DNA from: an uncultured Legionellales bacterium
GTDB taxonomy: Bacteria > Pseudomonadota > Gammaproteobacteria > UBA1113
DNA: 11,535 nt
Direction of reading: 5' to 3'
Assembly (NCBI GenBank): GCA_945956945.1
Contig: CAMFJO010000009.1
Span: 1 to 11,535 of the forward strand
Below, piece after piece: positions 6,702-11,535 of this stretch. The notes under the pieces are model-generated. The model saw only the letters and a list, made by a program, of their open reading frames with translations, was not told the origin of the DNA and ran no database searches. A program made the position numbers and the translations under genes. The first letter of the stretch is position 1. Every line of letters begins with the position of its first letter.

Positions 6702-7184
6702 ATGAATACCCCCGAATACCCAGATGCTTTGATTGCTGCAGAAGCAGCTCCCAATAAAGTTCATTCAGTCTATCCAGAGCCTTTTGCCTCCCGCATGAAG
6801 CACCGCGAAAAACGGCGGCTCGGCAATGCTTTTGGACTAACCAATTTTGGCGTAAATTTAACGCGCCTTGCCCCAGGCGGCATTTCGGCTTTACACCACG
6901 CGCATTCTAAACAGGATGAGTTCATTTACATTCTGGAAGGAAATCCTACGCTACAAACCGGTGAAAAGCTTGTCCCCTTGTCTTCGGGTATGTGTGCAGG
7001 GTTTAAAGCGGGTACGGGCAAAGCGCATCATCTTATCAATCATACCGATAAAGAGGTTTATTTTTTAGAAGTAGGCGATCGCAGCCCCAACGATGAAGTT
7101 ACTTATCCAGACGATGATTTAAGCGCACGAGAAGAAAATGGTGTATGGATATTCACCCACAAGGATGGATCACCTTATTCTTAA
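6702..7184 (+). CDS. Small single-domain cupin protein
   Basis: 160 residues. The start at 6702 is chosen for GGAG seven bases upstream; an in-frame ATG at 6648 lies inside the 49-bp repeat and lacks a ribosome site. Cupin motif 1, G-x5-H-x-H-x4-E-x6-G, is exact: Gly60, His66, His68, Glu73, Gly80. Motif 2 is partly kept, with His109-x3-Asn113, but Lys replaces the usual Pro. Three His and one Glu would bind a metal, so it is probably a metal-dependent enzyme or small-molecule binder; the substrate cannot be told. It is cytosolic, with no signal peptide. It is convergent with tsaD and ends two bases before an inverted-repeat element that may terminate its transcript. Confidence 0.85.
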   Translation: MNTPEYPDALIAAEAAPNKVHSVYPEPFASRMKHREKRRLGNAFGLTNFGVNLTRLAPGGISALHHAHSKQDEFIYILEGNPTLQTGEKLVPLSSGMCAGFKAGTGKAHHLINHTDKEVYFLEVGDRSPNDEVTYPDDDLSAREENGVWIFTHKDGSPYS

Positions 7185-7186
7185 AT

Positions 7187-7302
7187 TAGGGCCTGTTGAC
7201 ATTTTTGAGGAGAATACCAAGCTATATTTGACGAAAATTTGCAAGGATTTGGACGGCTTTTACTCATTTTGCAGCCGATTAACCCATTGTCAACAGGCCC
7301 TA
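7187..7302. mobile_element. 116-bp MITE-like element between the convergent cupin and tsaD genes
   Basis: The ends are perfect 15-bp inverted repeats, TAGGGCCTGTTGACA at 7187-7201 and its complement at 7288-7302. TA at both outer edges fits a TA target duplication around 13-bp ends GGGCCTGTTGACA. The interior carries a small CGGCT/AGCCG hairpin and no gene. It begins two bases after the cupin stop, and its right edge forms the tsaD stop codon. Paired ends in the RNA would make a strong stem usable as a terminator in both directions. Small size and lack of a transposase indicate a non-autonomous element mobilised in trans. Confidence 0.7.
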
Positions 7303-8316
7303 TATTGCGGCCAATTCATCCAAAGGCCAGCGCGGTTTAACGCCCACGGTTAAGCCTACCCCCTCGCCATTTTGTAAACGCAAACAGCCAGCATAGGCAA
7401 TCATGGCGCCATTGTCCGTACAATATTCCAAGCGTGGGAAAAAAACGTCTATATCCGTTTGTTCTCCTAACCGCTCGCGCAATAAACGATTGGCACTGAC
7501 GCCTCCTGCCACGACCAATTGTTTCAAGCCCGTTTGCGCCAAGGCACGTTTACATTTGATAACCAATGTATCTATCGCCGCTTCTTGAAAAGCAGCGGCA
7601 ATATCGGCACGCGATTGCTCCGTATCCTCACCTTTTGCGAGCAAGTGCTTATAAGTGACCATAGCATGGGTTTTAAGGCCGCTAAAGCTGAAATCCAGAT
7701 GCGCCCTATCCGTCATGGGCCGCGGAAATTGAAAGCGTTTGGCATCGCCCTTTTGCGCCAATTGTGCCAAAGCAGGGCCGCCAGGATAGGCTAATCCCAA
7801 CAATTTAGCGGTTTTATCAAAAGCTTCCCCCACCGCATCATCGATAGATTGGCCCAAAACACGGTACACTCCCAAAGCAGCAACTTCTATCAATAAGGTG
7901 TGCCCACCCGACACCAGTAGGGCTAAAAAAGGAACGGTAGGTTTAGGTGATTCTAATAAGGCTGCTAGCAAATGCCCTTCCATATGGTGCACCCCTATAG
8001 CTGGTATATTTAAACCATAGGCTATACTGCGCCCCAATAAAGCACCGACTAACAAAGCACCTACTAAACCCGGGCCTGCAGTATAAGCAATCCCATTCAG
8101 GTCTGATGCTTTGAGATCCGCCTTTTCTAAAACCGTCTCAATTAAGGGTAAGGTCTTACGGATGTGATCGCGCGAGGCTAATTCAGGCACGACGCCGCCA
8201 TAACGTTCGTGCAAAGCGATTTGGCTGTATAACACATCAGCGACAATACCGCGCTCGCTATCGTAAATTGCTATTCCGGTTTCATCACAGGAGGTTTCTA
8301 TACCTAATACTCTCAT
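7300..8316 (-). CDS. tsaD: tRNA N6-threonylcarbamoyladenosine transferase subunit TsaD
   Basis: TsaD transfers the threonylcarbamoyl group from threonylcarbamoyl-AMP to A37 of ANN-decoding tRNAs, working in the cytosol with TsaB and TsaE. At 338 residues it is full length. Hallmarks are the N-terminal GIETSCDET, the metal-binding His111 and His115 in HMEGH, the ASKHA-fold nucleotide-binding segments SGGHT (about 136-140) and GGVSAN (271-276), and the metal ligand Asp301 in [10 protein letters not shown]. The ATG at 8316 has GAAGG upstream. It lies 75 bases downstream of the DUF2845 gene on the same strand. The last codons end in the adjacent inverted-repeat element, which contributes the G of the TAG stop while the conserved RWPLDEL tail remains. 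Confidence 0.97.
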   Translation of the reverse strand: MRVLGIETSCDETGIAIYDSERGIVADVLYSQIALHERYGGVVPELASRDHIRKTLPLIETVLEKADLKASDLNGIAYTAGPGLVGALLVGALLGRSIAYGLNIPAIGVHHMEGHLLAALLESPKPTVPFLALLVSGGHTLLIEVAALGVYRVLGQSIDDAVGEAFDKTAKLLGLAYPGGPALAQLAQKGDAKRFQFPRPMTDRAHLDFSFSGLKTHAMVTYKHLLAKGEDTEQSRADIAAAFQEAAIDTLVIKCKRALAQTGLKQLVVAGGVSANRLLRERLGEQTDIDVFFPRLEYCTDNGAMIAYAGCLRLQNGEGVGLTVGVKPRWPLDELAAI

Positions 8317-8391
8317 TATTTACCTTCTAACCATTTTTAAATATTATCACGATAGTGCGATATTTAACGCCGGGTGGCACGTGATGGGCCC

Positions 8392-8955
8392 CTATTGATT
8401 AATACCACTCACCACACCATCCTTAAATTGAAACTGTAGCTGCCCATTCGGCAATTGGTAAGTCCACACTGTCATCGGTGACTGTGCTGTGGTATTGGTG
8501 TTATATTGATAACTCGTTTGCGTCGCTGGACCACAACGCGCCACCAGTATATCCACACTGTCTCCCACACGCACAAAACCCCCATTAGGGCATTTCCCTG
8601 ATGACACAAAATTGCCATTCAAGGCCAAACTTGTGATGCTATTACCCTTAATTTCAGCCACTAATATATTAGGCGATGAGTTCATGTTAACAGGGGTTAA
8701 GACGCCGGGCTGCTTTGGCGGCATCAATTGCACTGACTGCTGCTGGTAATTCCAATATTGTGTCGTATTCAAGGTCTTATTATCAGGCTGATCCACCTGT
8801 GTTTGGCTATCAGGTTGTCCACAGGCGGCAATAACATCTTGTTCACTAGCGCCCGTGTCGATCCACCCATTTGTCCCTTGTGCGGTATTACAAAACATCG
8901 CATGCGATACTGAATAGATTAAACACAGCAAAGTTAGACAAAATATCCGTTTCAT
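8392..8955 (-). CDS. Secreted DUF2845 protein with two tandem modules
   Basis: 187 residues. Residues 1-19 are a signal peptide (Lys-Arg start, hydrophobic core, SHA cleavage site), so the mature protein is periplasmic or exported. Two similar modules follow. Each has a Cys, then a [IV]-D/R-x-G-x-S segment, then a second Cys in [AR]CG: Cys22/Cys45 (IDTGASEQDVIAACGQPD) and Cys122/Cys141 (VRVGDSVDILVARCGPAT). The Cys pairs probably form disulfides. This matches the DUF2845 family, whose function is unknown; the fold suggests BamE-like small modules, but that is inference. A strong GGAAGGAG site sits six bases before the ATG. The 43-base gap from rpoH suggests co-transcription. Confidence 0.85.
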   Translation of the reverse strand: MKRIFCLTLLCLIYSVSHAMFCNTAQGTNGWIDTGASEQDVIAACGQPDSQTQVDQPDNKTLNTTQYWNYQQQSVQLMPPKQPGVLTPVNMNSSPNILVAEIKGNSITSLALNGNFVSSGKCPNGGFVRVGDSVDILVARCGPATQTSYQYNTNTTAQSPMTVWTYQLPNGQLQFQFKDGVVSGINQ

Positions 8956-8998
8956 GGTTTACTCCTTCCAACCCTACTTATACTGAGAAAGCGGTGAA

Positions 8999-9862
8999 TT
9001 ACTCTGTACACGCCTGTATATGCTGTTTCAATTTCTGTAAAGCAACTTTTTCAATTTGACGCACGCGCTCTGCTGAAATTTGATACCGCTCCGCTAAATC
9101 TTCTAAGGTAGCTTTTTTATCCACCAACCAACGCGCAGAAACAATCTCACGGCTACGCGTGTCCAAACCTTCTAAAGCGCTGTACAAATTATTTCTACTG
9201 TGATCCTCATCGTCAGTGTGTTCAACTTGTGAACCAGGAGAAAAACGCATGTCCTCTAAATAATGCGCTGGGGCTAAACTCGTGCTCTCATCGTCATCAT
9301 CTTGAGCATCAAAGGACATATCGTGCGCGTACATACGCATTTCCATATCTCGTACATCTTTATGGGATACCTTTAATTCTTCTGCTAAAGCCGCTACTTC
9401 TTCGGCAGTAAAAGAAACACCAATTTCTTTTTTGGCATTCCGCAAATTAAAAAATAGCTTACGCTGTGCTTTGGTGGTGGCAACTTTGACAATACGCCAG
9501 TTACGAATAATGAACTCGTGCATTTCAGCTTTAATCCAGTGGATGGCAAAGGATACCAAACGCACGCCCATATGTGGGTTAAAACGCTTAACCGCCTTCA
9601 TCAGCCCAATATTACCTTCCTGGATTAAATCACTTAAAGCTAAACCGTAACCCATATACCCATTGGCAATACGCACTACAAAACGCAGGTGCGCCATGAC
9701 CAATTGACGTGCCGCTTCTAAATCTCCCGTTTCATAAAATCGCACAGTAAGTCTATGTTCTTCTTCTTCCGTTAGCGTCGCGACATTGTAAGCGTGCTGA
9801 ATGTAAGCATCTAAACTACCTATAGGTAGCGCCATTTCTCTGAGTTGGATTGTATTACTCAT
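8999..9862 (-). CDS. rpoH: RNA polymerase heat-shock sigma factor RpoH (sigma-32)
   Basis: RpoH directs RNA polymerase to chaperone and protease genes after heat or protein-folding stress. It is 287 residues, the family's normal length. Sigma region 2 spans about 54-119, with core-binding DLIQEGNIGLMKAV and the -10 recognition helix ending in HWIKAEMHEFI. The RpoH box QRKLFFNLR at 133-141 separates it from other sigma-70 members and is where chaperone/FtsH control acts in E. coli. Region 4.2 (ATLEDLAERYQISAERVRQIE, from 251) reads the -35 box. AGGGG precedes the ATG at 9862. Only nine bases separate it from sspB, so it is probably co-transcribed with sspA-sspB. In E. coli rpoH is not next to sspAB. 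Confidence 0.97.
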   Translation of the reverse strand: MSNTIQLREMALPIGSLDAYIQHAYNVATLTEEEEHRLTVRFYETGDLEAARQLVMAHLRFVVRIANGYMGYGLALSDLIQEGNIGLMKAVKRFNPHMGVRLVSFAIHWIKAEMHEFIIRNWRIVKVATTKAQRKLFFNLRNAKKEIGVSFTAEEVAALAEELKVSHKDVRDMEMRMYAHDMSFDAQDDDDESTSLAPAHYLEDMRFSPGSQVEHTDDEDHSRNNLYSALEGLDTRSREIVSARWLVDKKATLEDLAERYQISAERVRQIEKVALQKLKQHIQACTE

Positions 9863-9871
9863 CGTTTTCCC

Positions 9872-10303
9872 CTATTTGACCACCTTGAGTGTCGGCTTCT
9901 TGGTCTTTGTCTTTGCAGTGGATGATTTTTCTTGAGCAGTCACTTTTTTTGCTTGGCCGCCACCATCCTCTCCATCGTCTTCTTGTGTTTCATTTTCAAT
10001 ATCAAAAGCCATGCCCTGTCCTGTTTCTTTGGCATAGATCATGGTGACAGAACGCATCGGCGCTTCTATACCATATCCTAAGCCCGAAAAACTGGCAGAA
10101 AAAGACAACATTGCATTGCCTATATTTAATTCTTGTGTTGCGGTTGGCGAAATGTTCAATACAATTTTTCCATCCTTAATGTATTGCACCGGAACCTTAA
10201 CACCCGGAACCGTTGTATCCAGGGCGACAAAAGGGGTTAAGGCATTATCCAACATCCATTGATACAAGGCACGTACCAGATAAGGTTTGGTTGAGGTAGC
10301 CAT
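9872..10303 (-). CDS. sspB: ClpXP protease specificity-enhancing factor SspB
   Basis: SspB is a cytosolic adaptor that delivers ssrA-tagged and some other proteins to ClpXP. It is 143 residues. The folded substrate-binding domain covers about 5-105 (KPYLVRALYQWMLDN at the start, VPVQYIKDGKIVLNISP in the middle). A flexible acidic, Gly- and Lys-rich linker (about 106-136) leads to the C-terminal ClpX-binding XB motif PTLKVVK at 137-143, like the LRVVK end of E. coli SspB. The 15-base gap after sspA, with AAGGAG overlapping the sspA stop, indicates one operon. Confidence 0.95.
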   Translation of the reverse strand: MATSTKPYLVRALYQWMLDNALTPFVALDTTVPGVKVPVQYIKDGKIVLNISPTATQELNIGNAMLSFSASFSGLGYGIEAPMRSVTMIYAKETGQGMAFDIENETQEDDGEDGGGQAKKVTAQEKSSTAKTKTKKPTLKVVK

Positions 10304-10318
10304 AGTTCATTCTACTCC

Positions 10319-10948
10319 TTAAACTAACATTTCATGTTCAGCACTGCTCAAACTATTGTAAAATGTCTCGCGGTCGAACATGCGTTGTGCATATTCTGTG
10401 ATAGCACGTGCATGATTGGGCAACTCAATACCCGCATAGGATAAACGCCATAGTAAGGCCGATAAACAGCAGTCTACTAAGGTCAAATCGTCACTTAAAA
10501 AATAGGATTTATTTTTGAATGCAGGCGCAATGGTAATCAAGGAATCGCGTAACTGCTGACGTGCCAGTTGCCTGTAGGCTTCTTCCTTAGCCGTCATCAT
10601 CTGCTGATAGAGCCCAAATAAATCTTTTTCAATGCGGGATAATCGCAACCGTGTTTCAGCGCGTGCCACGGGATAAACCGGCATTAAGGGTGGGTGTGGA
10701 AAGCGCTCGTCTAAATACTCCAAAATAATATTCAACTGATATAAAACCAGGTTTTTATCCACCAAGGTGGGAACTGATTGATAAGGGTTTAGACTCAATA
10801 ATTCTTCGGCACGATCTTCGAACTTAAGATCGATAATATCGACCGCTAAAGCTTTTTCGGCAATAACAATACGCACACAATGCGATTGCAAATCGGTGGG
10901 TTCCGAATACAAAGACATTAGTGATCGTTTATTAGCTACAACCGTCAT
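10319..10948 (-). CDS. sspA: Stringent starvation protein A SspA
   Basis: SspA binds RNA polymerase and shifts transcription during starvation and acid stress; in several pathogens it controls virulence genes. At 209 residues it has a GST-like fold without GST activity: the thioredoxin-like N-terminal domain contains NPYQSVPTLVD (54-64) and the helical domain carries YFLSDDLTLVDCCLS. The surface PHP at 84-86 in FPHPPLMPVYP, needed for SspA function in E. coli, is kept at the same numbers. That agreement, and AGGAG seven bases upstream, decide the start at 10948 rather than an in-frame ATG at 10984 that lacks a ribosome site. First gene of sspA-sspB-rpoH. Confidence 0.95.
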   Translation of the reverse strand: MTVVANKRSLMSLYSEPTDLQSHCVRIVIAEKALAVDIIDLKFEDRAEELLSLNPYQSVPTLVDKNLVLYQLNIILEYLDERFPHPPLMPVYPVARAETRLRLSRIEKDLFGLYQQMMTAKEEAYRQLARQQLRDSLITIAPAFKNKSYFLSDDLTLVDCCLSALLWRLSYAGIELPNHARAITEYAQRMFDRETFYNSLSSAEHEMLV

Positions 10949-11050
10949 TTTCTTCTCCTGTGGTATGACCTCACTGTCTAACAATAGGCCGGTGAGGCGG
11001 GTCCTTAGTAAATTATATTAATATGTAATATGCTCTTTTTAGTTGCCCAT

Positions 11051-11080
11051 ATTATATCGGGAAATAGGATAAACTTCAAG
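11051..11080 (-). promoter_or_regulatory. Overlapping sigma-70 and sigma-32-like promoter of sspA-sspB-rpoH
   Basis: On the minus strand TTGAAG (11074-11079), 17 bp, TATAAT (11051-11056) is a near-ideal sigma-70 promoter. Overlapping it, CTTGAA (11075-11080), 13 bp, CCCGATAT (11054-11061) matches the heat-shock pattern CTTGAA-N13-CCCCATNT, with one mismatch in the fixed bases of the -10. Transcription would start near 11044, about 95 bases before the sspA ATG. Nothing else is evident between 10949 and 11193. Confidence 0.65.
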
Positions 11081-11193
11081 AGTTTTGCTCTTTTTTTGAA
11101 CATGGCGGCCTGAACAAACCAAGCTCTAAGAGAAATTTCATTTATCAAAGGCAATACAGGGAAGATCAAGGCGTCATTTATCGGCCTAAGGCT

Positions 11194-11487
11194 TTATTCT
11201 TGACTGACCGACAGTCTGGTTGACAAGGCGGTAGAAACCTTTTCTTCGGTGGCATGAACCATTTGGTAAACCCCTTTTTGACTTAATACTACACCAGGGG
11301 TTTTGAGTAGAATTTTCAGATCCAACAAAATGTTCCAATTTTGAACATACCAAACATCGTATTCTAGCCGTTCTTCATAAGGTAAGATATTACGACCACT
11401 GATTTGTGCCCAACCGGTCAAGCCGGGGCGCATTTGCAAACGCTGTGCTTGATGGGGGGTATATTTCTCCGCTAAACATAATATGGG
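11194..11487 (-). CDS. C-terminal part of a polyisoprenyl-phosphate sugar transferase
   Basis: Bacterial sugar transferases of this family (PF02397) are membrane enzymes that put the first sugar phosphate on undecaprenyl phosphate for capsule, exopolysaccharide or O-antigen repeats. Only the last 97 residues are present. They contain the family's C-terminal signature: RPGLTGWAQISGR, EERLEYDVWYVQNW and LDLKILLKT. A tail of about 25 less conserved residues follows. The catalytic Asp-Glu region and the membrane helices would lie upstream, beyond the window. The gene is cut by sequencing adapter at 11488; an ATG at 11502 that seems to give a short complete protein beginning MYKRQ lies in the adapter and is an artefact. 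Confidence 0.85.
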   Translation of the reverse strand, partial: PILCLAEKYTPHQAQRLQMRPGLTGWAQISGRNILPYEERLEYDVWYVQNWNILLDLKILLKTPGVVLSQKGVYQMVHATEEKVSTALSTRLSVSQE

Positions 11488-11535
11488 CTGTCTCTTATAC
11501 ACATCTCCGAGCCCACGAGACGTAGAGGAATCTCG
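11488..11535 (+). other. Nextera/Illumina adapter contamination at the contig end
   Basis: From 11488 the sequence begins CTGTCTCTTATACACATCT, the Tn5 mosaic end used in Nextera libraries, and continues with CCGAGCCCACGAGAC to 11521. GTAGAGGA (11522-11529) equals a standard i7 index (N712 as I recall it), and ATCTCG (11530-11535) begins the P7 tail. These bases are not from the organism. Confidence 0.97.

Noticed and set aside
6428..6757. 109-codon frame from a GTG start across the GC-rich cassette
   Set aside because: It runs through the repeat into the cupin gene in another frame and has an unlikely composition, despite good ribosome-site spacing.
10949..10984. Upstream ATG extending SspA by 12 residues
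   Set aside because: It has no ribosome site, and residue numbering against E. coli SspA (PHP at 84-86) fits the start at 10948.

Overview
The window looks like one end of an assembled contig from an AT-rich gammaproteobacterium, most likely a host-associated member of the Legionellales (Coxiella/Rickettsiella-like). That placement is an inference. It rests on SspA, SspB, RpoH and TsaD proteins of gammaproteobacterial type, a tandem DUF2845 protein, a eukaryote-like U-box protein, and large orphan proteins of the kind these bacteria use as secreted effectors. The last 48 bases are not genomic: they are Illumina/Nextera adapter, i7 index and the start of the P7 tail, left on the contig end.

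Accessory half (1 to about 6700). A very large orphan gene runs off the left edge on the minus strand (at least 823 codons). It has its own promoter, with a palindrome over the -10 box. About 0.6 kb of apparently gene-free DNA follows. Next comes a plus-strand phage-type repressor (HTH plus S24 Ser/Lys peptidase) preceded by five copies of a 13-bp operator-like motif, spaced close to whole helical turns over its probable promoter. No other phage gene is present. A 286-bp MITE-like element with 23-bp terminal inverted repeats follows, then a 599-residue minus-strand protein with a shortened U-box and a Ser/Pro-rich repetitive linker. The repressor therefore sits alone between two effector-like genes.

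Boundary cassette (6353-6673). Two 49-bp direct repeats (47/49 identical) flank an unusually GC-rich block. The block carries a possible 65-residue basic protein and a three-stem hairpin. The second repeat lies just upstream of a cupin gene, so the repeats may carry promoters.

Core half (6702-11193). The plus-strand cupin gene converges on tsaD. A 116-bp element with perfect 15-bp inverted ends fills the gap between the two stop codons and supplies part of the tsaD stop codon. The minus-strand genes read in the order sspA, sspB, rpoH, DUF2845 gene, tsaD. The tightly packed sspA-sspB-rpoH group (RNA polymerase-associated stress factor, ClpXP adaptor, heat-shock sigma factor) has a promoter upstream of sspA. 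It fits sigma-70 and, overlapping it, nearly fits a sigma-32 promoter, which suggests RpoH feeds back on its own operon. At the right edge is the C-terminal end of a polyisoprenyl-phosphate sugar transferase gene, cut by the adapter.
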